A stretch of DNA of 64,000 nucleotides from DATAEK01 sp036258055 (GCA_036258055.1 DATAEK010000129.1:42370-106369); one strand, 5' to 3'. Positions 35,915 to 45,377 are shown, numbered from the stretch's first letter. A program made the numbers and translations. Notes: generated from the letters alone by a model not told the origin.

Positions 35915-37360
35915 TCAAACGGAAAGCTTCATTTTATCGTGCTTTGTCGCCAGAAGCGCCGCCGCCGTCAGCGCGAGCGACAACCAGGCGACGAGATCGC
36001 CGATCCGGCTATAGAGCGTACGGACGTCCAGGAACCGCAGATCGGCGACGAGAAGTGTCTGCTCGAAGAGTTGCGATTTGGCGAGGACGCGGCCGTACGG
36101 ATCGACGAAGCCGCTGATTCCGGTGTTGGCCGCCCGCGCGAGATAGCGGCCGTTCTCGATCGCCCGCATGGAGGCCTGATCCCAGTGCTGGAACGCGGCC
36201 GACGATGCCCCGTACCATGCGTCGTTCGTGATCGTGGTGAGCAACTGGCTGCCCTCCAGCACGAACTGCCGCATCAGGTTGCCATAGATCACTTCGTAGC
36301 AGATCGCGGTGCTCGCCACGTGACTGTCGACCGGAAGCAGCGTGGCTTCGGTTCCGGGGACGAAATCGGACACGGCTTCGACGATGGGACCGACGAAGAA
36401 GAGGATGCGCTTGAGCGGGACGTACTCGCCGAACGGCACGAGGTGCATCTTTCGATACACCGCGCCGACGCTGCCGTCCGGTTTGATGAGAAAAGCGGCG
36501 TTGTAGGTTCGGTCCGGTGCGGGTTTTCCAGCGGCGACCGCCTGCACCGGTTCAATTTGATCGCTGCCGACGACGAGCGTTGCGCCGGACTCACGGGCGA
36601 GCTTACGGATGTCGGCGCCCCGCACGAGGTCCTGCTCGAAGTAGAACGGCGTGGATGATTCGGGCCAGAGGATGAACGTGGCGCCCTGCGCGAGGGCCTG
36701 CCGCGTCATCGTGATGTAGCGTCGCGTGATGGCATCGGCCAGAGTCGGGTTCCATTTGTCTTCCTGCGCGACGTTCCCCTGAATCACCGCGGCACGCACC
36801 GGTGTTCCAGCGGTCGTCAGCGTCGACGCGTGGAGCCTCGCCGTCCCCCACGCGGCAAATCCCGTCACGATGCTCAAGGTGGCCACCGCGGCGACGTAGC
36901 GCCGCCGTCCGCGCTCGACCACGATCAGCGCTGCGGCCGCCGAGACCAGCGCCAGAAGACCAGACAGGCCGTAGACGCCAACGAGGCTGGCCAGCTGTGC
37001 GATTGGCAGGAGCGTCACCTGACTGTACCCCAGCAGCGCCCACGGAAAGCCGTCCCACACGTACTGTCGGCCCAATTCCGTCGCCATCCAGACGGCTGGC
37101 GCGAGAAGCAGAGCGGCCGTCCCGAAGACCCGTACGAGCCTGGCGAGGATCACCGCGAAGGCCGCCGGAAACAGCGCGAGATACGCGACGAGCAACCCGG
37201 CAGCCACGACTGCCACGGGAGCCGAAAGCCCGCCGAACGTCGTCATCGTCTCGACGAGCCAGTACAGCGTGCCGGAGAAATACACCGCGCCCGTGAGCAG
37301 ACCGAGGAAGAAACTGCGGCGATACGGTCGCGGACCCGACGTGGATTGCACGACGGCCAC
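35915..37360 (-). CDS. lnt: Apolipoprotein N-acyltransferase
   Basis: Lnt adds the third acyl chain to lipoproteins in the inner membrane. The nitrilase-type domain shows the catalytic triad: Glu in LWPESSTPFYFEQD, Lys in YRKMHLVPFGEYVPLKR and Cys in STAICYEVIYG. The N-terminal half is a bundle of hydrophobic helices. The stated start is GTG (37358-37360), but in-frame codons upstream to about 37462 encode a typical Lnt first helix (LALLAGALLALSFPKFG). No ATG, GTG or TTG is available there; a CTG at 37460-37462 could be the true start (about 515 residues), overlapping the SPOR gene end. It fits with LolCD elsewhere in the window. Confidence 0.93.
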   Translation of the reverse strand: MAVVQSTSGPRPYRRSFFLGLLTGAVYFSGTLYWLVETMTTFGGLSAPVAVVAAGLLVAYLALFPAAFAVILARLVRVFGTAALLLAPAVWMATELGRQYVWDGFPWALLGYSQVTLLPIAQLASLVGVYGLSGLLALVSAAAALIVVERGRRRYVAAVATLSIVTGFAAWGTARLHASTLTTAGTPVRAAVIQGNVAQEDKWNPTLADAITRRYITMTRQALAQGATFILWPESSTPFYFEQDLVRGADIRKLARESGATLVVGSDQIEPVQAVAAGKPAPDRTYNAAFLIKPDGSVGAVYRKMHLVPFGEYVPLKRILFFVGPIVEAVSDFVPGTEATLLPVDSHVASTAICYEVIYGNLMRQFVLEGSQLLTTITNDAWYGASSAAFQHWDQASMRAIENGRYLARAANTGISGFVDPYGRVLAKSQLFEQTLLVADLRFLDVRTLYSRIGDLVAWLSLALTAAALLATKHDKMKLSV

Positions 37361-37446
37361 GATGAGCGGAGTCAGCGCAAGCCAGGCGCAGGCGGGATGC
37401 CCGAACTTCGGGAAGCTGAGCGCCAGGAGCGCGCCCGCGAGCAGCG

Positions 37447-38184
37447 CTAGCGAGAGATCCAGGTGTTGAACTTTTCTTCTTTTTCGAGCCGGCGCGCGAC
37501 CTGCTCGGCCTCATGCCGATCGTCGTAGCGGCCGACCTGAACCCGGTAGACCGGAGTCGGCGCGCCAGACGAGGGATTCACGATGTAGGCGGGATAGCCC
37601 CGGCCTGACAGTCGCTGAACGATGGACGCTGCAGCCGCACGGTCGCGGAGCGCGGCCAGCTGTACGACCCAGGTTCCGGGACGCGCGCCGCCGGTCGTGG
37701 GCGCAGGTTCCGGCGGCGGAGACGCCTTCGGGGTCGTGCGGGCGGCGGACTTCGGTGCGTCGGGCGCCTTCGAGGCTTCGCTCGGCTTGAGCTTCTCTTC
37801 GGCCGGCGCGCCCTCACCTTCAAGCCGCTTCCGATACGTCAGCTCGTCACCCGCGGGCGGGGCCGGAGCCTCCGACGGCGGCGCCGCTGCCTGCGAGGTC
37901 GCGGGCGGTGGCGCGGCCTGCGCGACGGGCTGGGGATCGCTGGCCGGTGGAGGTACAGATCCGGGCGCGGACGATGGCGGTGGCGCGGTCTCGCGGGCGG
38001 CCGTGGACACCTGTGCCGCTTCGGCCGGCTGCGCGATGTGAACGCCTCGCCCGACCAGAACCCCGCACAGGAAGATCACGACCGAGACGACGGTCGTGGC
38101 CATGAACAGGAAGACGAGCTGCTTCCCGCTCAGTTGAATCTCGTGAAAGCCGTCGTCGACGGAATCGTGCGAAAACTCGGACAC
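37447..38184 (-). CDS. SPOR-domain cell-envelope protein
   Basis: This 245-residue protein has a short cytoplasmic N-terminus, one transmembrane helix (about 24-46, KQLVFLFMATTVVSVVIFLC), a long Pro/Ala/Glu-rich linker (about 55-165) and a C-terminal SPOR domain (about 168-245, with WVVQLAALRDRAAAASIVQRLSGRGYPAYIV). SPOR domains bind denuded glycan strands at division septa, so a FtsN/DedD-like role is possible. It is 3 bp from the slipin gene upstream and overlaps the likely extended lnt start. Confidence 0.87.
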   Translation of the reverse strand: MSEFSHDSVDDGFHEIQLSGKQLVFLFMATTVVSVVIFLCGVLVGRGVHIAQPAEAAQVSTAARETAPPPSSAPGSVPPPASDPQPVAQAAPPPATSQAAAPPSEAPAPPAGDELTYRKRLEGEGAPAEEKLKPSEASKAPDAPKSAARTTPKASPPPEPAPTTGGARPGTWVVQLAALRDRAAAASIVQRLSGRGYPAYIVNPSSGAPTPVYRVQVGRYDDRHEAEQVARRLEKEEKFNTWISR

Positions 38185-38187
38185 GTG

Positions 38188-38955
38188 TTATCCCTTCCGG
38201 CCTACCAGGTTGACAAGCTCCATCGGCAACGGAAAGATGATCGTGGAGTTCTTCTCGGAGGCGATTTCCGTGAGCGTCTGGAGGTAGCGCAGCGTAATCG
38301 TGACGGGCTCGGTCGCGATGACCGCTGCCGCCTGACTGAGTTTTTCGGATGCCTCGAGCTCGCCTGACGCGTGAATGATTTTAGCACGCTTCTCGCGCTC
38401 GGCTTCCGCCTGACGCGCCATCGCGCGCTGCATGTCGGGCGGCAGATCGACGTGCTTCACCTCGACGGCCGACACCTTGATGCCCCAGGGATCCGTGTGC
38501 TGATCGAGGATCTGCTGCAGATCATGATTCAGCTTTTCCCGCTGCGAGAGCAGATCGTCGAGCTCCACTTGACCGAGCACGCTCCGCAGCGTCGTCTGCG
38601 CGAGCTGCGACGTCGCGTAGTGGTAGCTCTCCACTTCGACGATGGCGCGGCGCGAATCCATCACGCGGAAGTAGACGACGGCGTTGACCTTGACCGAGAC
38701 GTTGTCGCGCGTGATGACGTCCTGCGGCGGCACGTCCATGACGATCGTGCGCAGGCTCACACGAACCATCCGGTCGATCGGCGCAAACACGAGAACCACG
38801 CCCGGTCCTTTCGGCTGATCGAGCAGCTTGCCCAACCGAAAGATGACGCCGCGCTCGTACTCGTTCAGGATCTTGATCGAGCTGAGCAGGTAGAACCCGA
38901 GGATGACGAGAGGGATCAGGAAGATCGGCAAGGCCTTACCTCCACCCCGCATCAT
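38188..38955 (-). CDS. Slipin/stomatin-like SPFH-domain protein
   Basis: This 255-residue membrane-anchored SPFH protein has one N-terminal hydrophobic helix (about 9-27), then YERGVIFRLGKLLDQPKGPGVVLVFAPIDRMVRVSLRT and the conserved DVITRDNVSVKVNAVVYFRV. A coiled-coil segment (RQAEAEREKRAKIIHASGELEA) follows. It overlaps nfeD by four bases (ATGA), the classic slipin-NfeD pair in which the protease cleaves the stomatin partner and both organise membrane microdomains. Confidence 0.93.
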   Translation of the reverse strand: MMRGGGKALPIFLIPLVILGFYLLSSIKILNEYERGVIFRLGKLLDQPKGPGVVLVFAPIDRMVRVSLRTIVMDVPPQDVITRDNVSVKVNAVVYFRVMDSRRAIVEVESYHYATSQLAQTTLRSVLGQVELDDLLSQREKLNHDLQQILDQHTDPWGIKVSAVEVKHVDLPPDMQRAMARQAEAEREKRAKIIHASGELEASEKLSQAAAVIATEPVTITLRYLQTLTEIASEKNSTIIFPLPMELVNLVGRKG

Positions 38956-40289
38956 ACACGGGCCGGCGGGACGAGCGCCGGCTCGGGACGGACCGTCAGC
39001 AGCAACCCCTTCACGGCGATTACACGCACGGCAGCTCCCTGGTAGACCGGCTCGGACGCGGTGGCGGTCCAGATCTCGCCATGAGTCTGTACTCGGCCGA
39101 TCCCGCCCGGTTCAATAGGGGTCAGGGCCGTGCCGATCTCGTCGACCATCCCCACGTCCCCCGTGACGGGCCGCGTGCGCTGCGACTGCACCGCCAGCTG
39201 CACCAGGAACAGGAGGATGCCCGCAAGCGTCAGCGTCACGGGCAGAATCAGCTTCAGGCCGATCTGCAGCTCTGGCAGCGGCGAGTCGATGAGCATCATC
39301 GACCCCAGGAGCAGACTGACGATGCCGCCGACGGCCAGCAGCCCGTAGCTCGTGACTTTGACCTCGATGATGAGGAGCGCGAGCCCGAAAAGGATCAGCA
39401 GCACACCCGCCGAGCTCACCGGCAACACCGAGAGCGCAAAGAACGCGAGCAACAGGCAGACGCCTCCGGCGACACCGGGCAGCACGGCCCCGGGCGACCA
39501 CAGCTCGATCGTCAGACCGAGCGTGCCGAGCATTAGTAACAGGTAGGCGATCTGCGGGTGAGCCAGGACGCTCAACACGCGCTGCGACCACGTCATCGTG
39601 ACGGCATGCGTCGTCGCGCCAGCCGTGTGGAGAACCGCGGTCTTCCCGTCGAAGCGGGTCACCGTCCGTCCATCGAGCTTCTTCAGGAGGTCCGGCACGT
39701 CGTTGGCCACAAGGTCGATGAGCGGCGGCTTGGCCTCGATCGCTTCCTGCTCGGTGTAGGTGCGGCTTTCGGTGACCGCCTCCTCGACCAGCTTGACGTT
39801 TCTCTTCCGCTGCGTCGCCAGCGTTCGCGCGTATCCAGCCACGTCAGAGGCCATCTTCTTCGCCATGACCTCGTCGATCTTTTCGCCGTCGCCGGCGACC
39901 GGATGCGCGGCACCGATGTGGGTCCCTGGCGCCATCGCCGCAATGTCGGCGGCAATCGTGATGAGAAACCCGGCGGAGGCCGCGCGGGTGCCTGCCGGGC
40001 CTACGAAGACCGCCACCGGCGTCTTCGCGGCGATCATGGCGGAGTTGATGTCGCGGGTCGAGTCCACGAGGCCACCGGGGGTGCGCAGCGTAATGACCAG
40101 GAGCGCCGCACCCGCGGCGTCAGCCTGCTCAATCGCGTGGCGGAGGTACTCCGCCGCGACGGGATGAATGATCCCATCCACTTCCGCGAGGTAGACGACA
40201 GGAGCCGGCGCATCCTGACGCGCCTCGAAGGGCGCCGAAAAAACGAGCAGCATCAGGCCGGCTGCCAGGCTCGTACAGGCCGTGCGCAT
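38952..40289 (-). CDS. NfeD-family membrane protease, long form
   Basis: This 445-residue protein has a signal peptide (about 1-25) and a ClpP-like serine protease domain (about 35-230) with the catalytic serine in GTRAASAGFLITIAADIAAM. Four or five transmembrane helices follow (about 255-370), then a C-terminal OB-fold NfeD domain (about 385-445, with GDVGMVDEIGTALTPIEPGG). The start at 40289 sits behind a good AAGGAGGCG site. Pairing with the slipin gene is diagnostic. The long form with the protease domain is distinguished from short NfeD. Confidence 0.93.
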   Translation of the reverse strand: MRTACTSLAAGLMLLVFSAPFEARQDAPAPVVYLAEVDGIIHPVAAEYLRHAIEQADAAGAALLVITLRTPGGLVDSTRDINSAMIAAKTPVAVFVGPAGTRAASAGFLITIAADIAAMAPGTHIGAAHPVAGDGEKIDEVMAKKMASDVAGYARTLATQRKRNVKLVEEAVTESRTYTEQEAIEAKPPLIDLVANDVPDLLKKLDGRTVTRFDGKTAVLHTAGATTHAVTMTWSQRVLSVLAHPQIAYLLLMLGTLGLTIELWSPGAVLPGVAGGVCLLLAFFALSVLPVSSAGVLLILFGLALLIIEVKVTSYGLLAVGGIVSLLLGSMMLIDSPLPELQIGLKLILPVTLTLAGILLFLVQLAVQSQRTRPVTGDVGMVDEIGTALTPIEPGGIGRVQTHGEIWTATASEPVYQGAAVRVIAVKGLLLTVRPEPALVPPARV

Positions 40290-40302
40290 CTCGCCTCCTT
40301 GC

Positions 40303-40339
40303 GGTTCCACTGGTTCTAAGGTTCAAGGGTTCTACGAAC
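40303..40339. repeat. Short degenerate GGTTCTA-type repeat
   Basis: GGTTCCACT, GGTTCTAA, GGTTCAAG and GGTTCTAC follow each other with 7-9 nt spacing, then GAACCTT as a short inverted partner. The block fills the space between the nfeD start and the stop of the TPR gene (40348). It is a small relative of the array at 12-183. Confidence 0.55.
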
Positions 40340-40347
40340 CTTATCGA

Positions 40348-41982
40348 TCACTTGATCTGCGCCAAGAGACGCTTCGCCCCTTCCGATGCTGGATCGAGCA
40401 CCAGCGCCCGCTCCCCTTCCCGGCGCGCGGCAACGGAGTCGCCGGTCTTCAGATACGCCTCCCCCAGCGCGGTACGCGCGGCCGCCGTATCAGCGCTCCA
40501 GAGCGAGATCTTCAGCGCATCAATGGCTTCCGCAGGCCGTCCGGCCCGCAGGTGGATTCGGCCGATGAGCAGGTGCGCCTGAGCCTCATACGGCGAGAGA
40601 TACACGGCGCGGCGCAGCTCGGACATCGCGTCAGTGTACTGCTCGCGCTCGAAGAACCGGCGGCCGCGTTCGAGGTGGAACGACGCGAGCTCACGCTGTT
40701 CGCGCTGCGCGGGGCCCACGATCGCCTGATCGGTCTGGAGCGTCCGTGAGCTGTCGGGCTCCGTCTGGATCCGCTCCAGCCCACGGGACACTGGCAGCGG
40801 ATCGTTCGCGGCACGACGCTCGATCTCCTCGTACCGCGAGGAAAGTCGTCGCGCCAGGTCCTTCTCGCGCGCAGCCTCTGGCGTGCTACCCGATGCCTGG
40901 AGCGCGGCAGCCAGCAGGTAGTGGGCATCCGCGTCTGTCGGATCGCGGCGCAGCATCTCGCGGAGCCAATACGTCGCCCCCGCATGGTCGTGATCCAGCA
41001 GGTACGCGTACCCGAGATTGAACATGTAGTCCGGATTGTCCCGTTCTGCCTCGGTGGCTTTGGTGAGGAAGTACGTCGCGGTCCCACCGTTCGATGATCC
41101 TCGCCGGATCTGGACGACCCCGAGGTTGTTGTAGAGGGCACCCGCGTCAGCGCCGGCGCCCGTCCCCTCATTCGGGGCCGTCGAGTGTTCGAGCAGTTTG
41201 AGGAACCCGCCGAACGCCTCGTCGTAGCGCTGCAGCCGCAGCTCGGACACCGCGGCGAAGAACGCCGCGCGGCTGCTGAGCCGCGCCCCGGCCTGAACGC
41301 TCCGGACCGCTGCGAGCGCCGCGGCATGATCGCCCTGATCCGACCGGACTTCCCAAAGCGCCAGGCGTGCGCGATCGAACGCCGGCCACTCCTGGATTGC
41401 CGATTCGAGAAACGTCGCCTGACTCGCAGGGTTCTCCGCGACGAGCCCCTTGACGAAGTTCTCGAACGCGCCCAGCGGCGGCCGCGCCCGCGTCGTCGAA
41501 TCGTTCGCCGGCGCACCAGCCGAGAAACGGCGCGACAGGCGATCGAAGACGCCAAAAAGATCGTTGAGCGGCCCCCGCTCCGACACCGGCGGCTCCAACT
41601 TGCCGACGTCAACGCGGACGCTGTTCGCTTTCACCACGATGTCGTCTCCTTCCACCTTGAAGGAGCCGACGATCACCTCCCCGGCGTCTACCAGCTCCGC
41701 GACCTTGATGACCGTTGCCCGAGTGAGCGATCCGGACATTGGCAGGTGCAGGCGCTCGAAGGCCAGCTGGCGCTCGGTGCGGGTAATGGCGGAGACACCG
41801 CGGTCGCGCAAGCCATCGGCGAGGAGCACCGCGGATGCCTCGCTGAGCCAGTAGAACCGCGGCTCGGTTTGCGTGGTCTCGAATGGCACGACCAGCACGC
41901 GCGCAGAAGGACGTTGCGCGAGCGTGGGCGTCACGGCACCGGCCAGCGCAGCGACGCCGATGAGCGTCAAGGCTCGAAGCAT
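40348..41982 (-). CDS. Secreted TPR-repeat protein with N-terminal FlgO-like domain
   Basis: This protein of about 544 residues starts at 41982 with a signal peptide (MLRALTLIGVAALAGAV...). Residues about 24-135 (RVLVVPFETTQTEPRFYWLSEASAVLLADGLRDRGV ... ADAGEVIVGSFKVEGDDIVVKANSVRVD) resemble the TolB-N/FlgO/CsgG-like fold that precedes TPRs in many envelope proteins. Several tetratricopeptide repeats follow (ALYNNLGVVQIRRG, NPDYMFNLGYAYLL, DAHYLLAAALQASG, AQAHLLIGRIHLRAG). It is probably a periplasmic scaffold; partners are unknown. An in-frame ATG at 42066 would overlap the upstream gene. Confidence 0.75.
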   Translation of the reverse strand: MLRALTLIGVAALAGAVTPTLAQRPSARVLVVPFETTQTEPRFYWLSEASAVLLADGLRDRGVSAITRTERQLAFERLHLPMSGSLTRATVIKVAELVDAGEVIVGSFKVEGDDIVVKANSVRVDVGKLEPPVSERGPLNDLFGVFDRLSRRFSAGAPANDSTTRARPPLGAFENFVKGLVAENPASQATFLESAIQEWPAFDRARLALWEVRSDQGDHAAALAAVRSVQAGARLSSRAAFFAAVSELRLQRYDEAFGGFLKLLEHSTAPNEGTGAGADAGALYNNLGVVQIRRGSSNGGTATYFLTKATEAERDNPDYMFNLGYAYLLDHDHAGATYWLREMLRRDPTDADAHYLLAAALQASGSTPEAAREKDLARRLSSRYEEIERRAANDPLPVSRGLERIQTEPDSSRTLQTDQAIVGPAQREQRELASFHLERGRRFFEREQYTDAMSELRRAVYLSPYEAQAHLLIGRIHLRAGRPAEAIDALKISLWSADTAAARTALGEAYLKTGDSVAARREGERALVLDPASEGAKRLLAQIK

Positions 41983-42008
41983 CTGGTGGACCGCGGCCGG
42001 CGCGGAAC

Positions 42009-42608
42009 TCACGCGACGGCCGGCTCGTGGGCGGCGTTCCCCTGGACGACTATTCCGAGGAGGCATCCCTTGCGCGTACCGGCGGCACGGCATTCATTCA
42101 CCTGCGCCTCGGCACTCAAACCGAACAGGTACAGCACGCGGCGGATTGCGGCCGCATAGAACCCGCAAAGCGGAAGAACGGATGCTTCGCGCACCTCGCA
42201 GAACAGCGACCCGCGCAACTCCACCGACGCGGTTCGGCGGCGCACGCGAATGATGGCGCGGGAACCGGGATACGTCGTTCGCACCAGGGATCCCGCCGCC
42301 CTCAGCGCGACCCGCGAGCGAAGCGCCACCGGCAGCGCGCGGATCATCCGGCGTTCGAACGACGACATCCCGCTGACCGTCCAGTCGGCGGCGTACTCCC
42401 CGGCTCGCGCCGTAATCTGATTGTATGCCTCCCCTTCACGGCGCAAAAAGCTCAGCACCGCCGACAGCGGCGCCAGACCGATCGTGCCTTCACGCAATCC
42501 GGCCGAGCTGAGCCAGTTCTCGTAGAACTCCAGCCGGTTGGGGAGGACGTCGGCGATTGCCTGATGCAGGCTGGCGACGAGTACGCGGCCGATTCTCGCT
42601 TCGCTCAT
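42009..42608 (-). CDS. Hypothetical protein, possible V4R-like fold
   Basis: This 199-residue protein starts MSEARIGRVLVASLHQAIADVLPNRLEFYENWL. The C-terminal half contains GSLFCEVREASVLPLCGFYAAAIRRVLYLFG, then VNECRAAGTRKGCLLGIVV. The C-x(n)-G-x-C arrangement with a short final strand is reminiscent of V4R/BchJ and haem-NO-binding-like ligand domains, but I could not place it firmly. It is divergent from mobA and upstream of the TPR gene on the same strand. Confidence 0.6.
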   Translation of the reverse strand: MSEARIGRVLVASLHQAIADVLPNRLEFYENWLSSAGLREGTIGLAPLSAVLSFLRREGEAYNQITARAGEYAADWTVSGMSSFERRMIRALPVALRSRVALRAAGSLVRTTYPGSRAIIRVRRRTASVELRGSLFCEVREASVLPLCGFYAAAIRRVLYLFGLSAEAQVNECRAAGTRKGCLLGIVVQGNAAHEPAVA

Positions 42609-42682
42609 CGCCCGCTCCGAAGCGAGGCACCGCGCGACAATCGCCGTCGCCCAGCCGTTTTCTGATATCGTTTCCCCTGACG

Positions 42683-43327
42683 ATGGATCGCACCCGTCCG
42701 GCCGCCGCGATACTCGCGGGCGGGCGCGCGCGGCGGTTCGGCGGCGAACAGAAAAGCAGTCTGCGTGTGGGCGGCCTCCGCATCATCGACCGTCAGGTCG
42801 CGGTGCTGCGGGACATTGCCGATCCTGTATTCGTGGTGGCGCCCGATCCGGATCCATTCGCGGATCTCGGGCTCGAGGTGACGCCGGATATCATCCCTGG
42901 CTGTGGCGCGCTGGGCGGAGTCTACACGGCGATCGTGCGATCGCCGCGCGAGCGGACGATCGTGGTCGCGTGCGACATGCCGTTTTTGAGCGCGCCGCTG
43001 CTCCGCTACATGGTCGAGCGCGATGATGGGGACCTCGTGATCCCGCGCAGCCGCCGCGGGCACGAACCGTTGTGCGCGGTGTATGCGGTGGCGTGCGCAG
43101 CGCCGATTCGCCGGCGACTCGAGCTGGGGGCGCTGCAGGCCTCGCAACTCCCGGAAGGCGTGAGGGTCGTGGAGATTGGCCCGGAGATCATCGAGCGCTA
43201 CGACCCCGACGATCTGATGTTCGTGAACGTCAACACGCCGCATGATTTCGCGCACGCTCAGGATTTGAGCGCTTCAATGGCGGAACCGCAACACGATCGT
43301 ATCACGGATAAACACTCGGCTTCATGA
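42683..43327 (+). CDS. mobA: Molybdenum cofactor guanylyltransferase MobA
   Basis: This 214-residue nucleotidyltransferase would link GMP to molybdopterin. It shows AAILAGGRARRFGGEQKSSL (GTP-binding loop with the LAGG...R pattern and Lys), VVACDMPFL (metal-binding DMPF) and the C-terminal FVNVNTPHDF. The start at 42683 is set by the conserved N-terminus. No other moa/moe genes lie in the window. Its stop overlaps the argS start (ATGA). The C-terminal 20 residues beyond the NTP motif are not conserved. Confidence 0.9.
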   Translation: MDRTRPAAAILAGGRARRFGGEQKSSLRVGGLRIIDRQVAVLRDIADPVFVVAPDPDPFADLGLEVTPDIIPGCGALGGVYTAIVRSPRERTIVVACDMPFLSAPLLRYMVERDDGDLVIPRSRRGHEPLCAVYAVACAAPIRRRLELGALQASQLPEGVRVVEIGPEIIERYDPDDLMFVNVNTPHDFAHAQDLSASMAEPQHDRITDKHSAS

Positions 43328-45354
43328 TTCTACCCATTCAACGAATCGTTCGGGATCGGATGGCCGCCACCGTCTCCCGGCTGTATGGCATTCCGCTCGA
43401 CGATCCAGCGCTCGCGGCGGTACCGGTCGAGATCCCGGCGAGGCGCGCACACGGCGATCTCGCCGTTCCGCTCGCGTTCGAGCTCGCGCGCCGGCTCCGC
43501 AAAGCACCACGGGCGATTGCCCAGGAGATCGTCACCGGAATCGGAACGCTCGACGGGTTCACACGTATCGAGGCGACACCCAACGGCTACATCAACTTTT
43601 TCCTCGATCGGCAGGCGTTCATCACCAGCCATCTCGCTGGCACGATGTCGACCGGCGCGGGCCCTCGAGCCGGAAAGACGATCGTCGAGCACACCGCCAT
43701 CAACCCGAACAAGGCCGCCCACATCGGGCATCTGCGCAACGCGGCCCTCGGCGATGCGTTCGGACGCCTGCTCGAGTTCCTCGGCCGTGAAGTCGAGATT
43801 CAGAACTACATCGACGACACCGGCGTACAGGTTGCCGACGTCGCGGTCGGGTTCCGTGAGCTCGAAAACCGGACGCCCGACGACGTGCGCGCGCTCGCCG
43901 ACTCGACGCGGTTCGACTACTACTGCTGGGATTTGTATGCCCGCGTGACCCAGTGGTACGAGGAGGACAAGGAGCGACTGAAGATTCGAGCGGCGGCGCT
44001 GCACGACATCGAAAAGGGTCAGAACCCGACGGCCGATCTCGCGCACTTCATCGCCGATCGGATCGTCCGGTGCCATCTCGAAACGATGAAGCGGATGAAC
44101 ATCCGCTACGACCTGCTGACGTGGGAGGGGGACATCCTCCGCCTGCATTTCTGGACGCACGCGTTCGAGTTCTTGAAGCGGACGGGCGCGGTCTTCATGC
44201 AGACCGAAGGCCGGCTCAAAGGCTGCTGGGTGATGCGGATCGACGACGAAACTGCGGAAGCGGCGCCGCCGGAAGCTTCGGAGCCGACGGGCGACGCTGA
44301 GACCGGTGCCGAGCCCCGCGAAAAGGTGATCGTGCGCTCGGACGGCACCGTCACCTACGTCGGCAAGGACATGGCCTATCAGCTGTGGAAGTTCGGGCTG
44401 CTCGGCAAGGACTTTTACTACCGGGTGTTCGAGCGTTCGACTGGCGAGGCGCCGCTCTGGTCCACGACCTCGGCACCCGCGGCCGCTGAGGCTGGAGCTC
44501 CGACGTTCGGCCGGGCCTCCGCTGTCTGCAACGTGATCGACACGCGCCAGTCGTACTTGCAGAAGCTGGTCAAACAGGCGCTCGCCGTGCTCGGCTACAC
44601 CGAGCAGGCAGATAGGTCCGTGCACTACGCCTACGAGATGGTCGCCCTCTCGCACGCAACCGCCGCGGAGCTCGGCTACGACACGAGTGACGACGCCGAC
44701 CGGCCGTTCGTCGAGGTGTCGGGACGAAAGGGGCTTGGGGTCAAGGCGGACGACCTGCTCGATCGGCTGACGGACAAGGCGTCCGGTGAGGTCGCCAAGC
44801 GGAATCCGGAGCTCTCACCCGACGAAACCAGGCGCACGGCCGAAGCCATCGCGATCGCCGCGGTCCGGTACTTCATGGTCAAGTTTTCCCGCGGCAAGGT
44901 CATCGTCTTCGACATCGACGAGGCGCTCAGTTTCGAGGGGGAGAGCGGTCCATACCTCCAGTACGCCGTCGTCCGGGCGAACAACATCTTCGCGAAGCTC
45001 AAAGAACGTGAAGGGCTCGACGAGCAGGCCGTGCGGGACGCGCTGGCTTCGACCCCGGCCGACGTCTTGACCGGAGTGACCGATGAATCGCAGGACCTCT
45101 GGGGTCTCATCCTGGAGGCCGCGCGGCTCGACGAAATCGTCGATCAGGCCGTCCGCACGCTCGAGCTCTCGGTGCTTGCAAAGTACGCGTTCGGCCTCGC
45201 CCAGGCCTTCAACGCGTTCTATCATCGCTACCAGATCCTGAACGAAGAGCGGCGCGACGCCCGGATCTGGCGCGCGGCCGCGGTTGCCTACTATCGCGCG
45301 CAACTCACGACGGCGCTCCGGTTGATGGGCGGCACGGTCCCGGGCAGAATGTGA
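43324..45354 (+). CDS. argS: Arginyl-tRNA synthetase
   Basis: This 676-residue class I synthetase carries the HIGH motif (NPNKAAHIGHLRNAALGDAF) and an atypical KMSKS region (SGRKGLGVKADDLLDRL), as often in ArgS. The C-terminal DALR anticodon domain (AQAFNAFYHRYQILNEE) ends in MGGTVPGRM. It is about 90-120 residues longer than common ArgS. The excess lies around residues 310-400 as Ala/Glu/Pro-rich insertions in the catalytic domain. It is translationally coupled to mobA by ATGA overlap. Confidence 0.95.
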   Translation: MILPIQRIVRDRMAATVSRLYGIPLDDPALAAVPVEIPARRAHGDLAVPLAFELARRLRKAPRAIAQEIVTGIGTLDGFTRIEATPNGYINFFLDRQAFITSHLAGTMSTGAGPRAGKTIVEHTAINPNKAAHIGHLRNAALGDAFGRLLEFLGREVEIQNYIDDTGVQVADVAVGFRELENRTPDDVRALADSTRFDYYCWDLYARVTQWYEEDKERLKIRAAALHDIEKGQNPTADLAHFIADRIVRCHLETMKRMNIRYDLLTWEGDILRLHFWTHAFEFLKRTGAVFMQTEGRLKGCWVMRIDDETAEAAPPEASEPTGDAETGAEPREKVIVRSDGTVTYVGKDMAYQLWKFGLLGKDFYYRVFERSTGEAPLWSTTSAPAAAEAGAPTFGRASAVCNVIDTRQSYLQKLVKQALAVLGYTEQADRSVHYAYEMVALSHATAAELGYDTSDDADRPFVEVSGRKGLGVKADDLLDRLTDKASGEVAKRNPELSPDETRRTAEAIAIAAVRYFMVKFSRGKVIVFDIDEALSFEGESGPYLQYAVVRANNIFAKLKEREGLDEQAVRDALASTPADVLTGVTDESQDLWGLILEAARLDEIVDQAVRTLELSVLAKYAFGLAQAFNAFYHRYQILNEERRDARIWRAAAVAYYRAQLTTALRLMGGTVPGRM

Positions 45355-45377
45355 GTCTCCTGAGGGATTCTGGGGGT

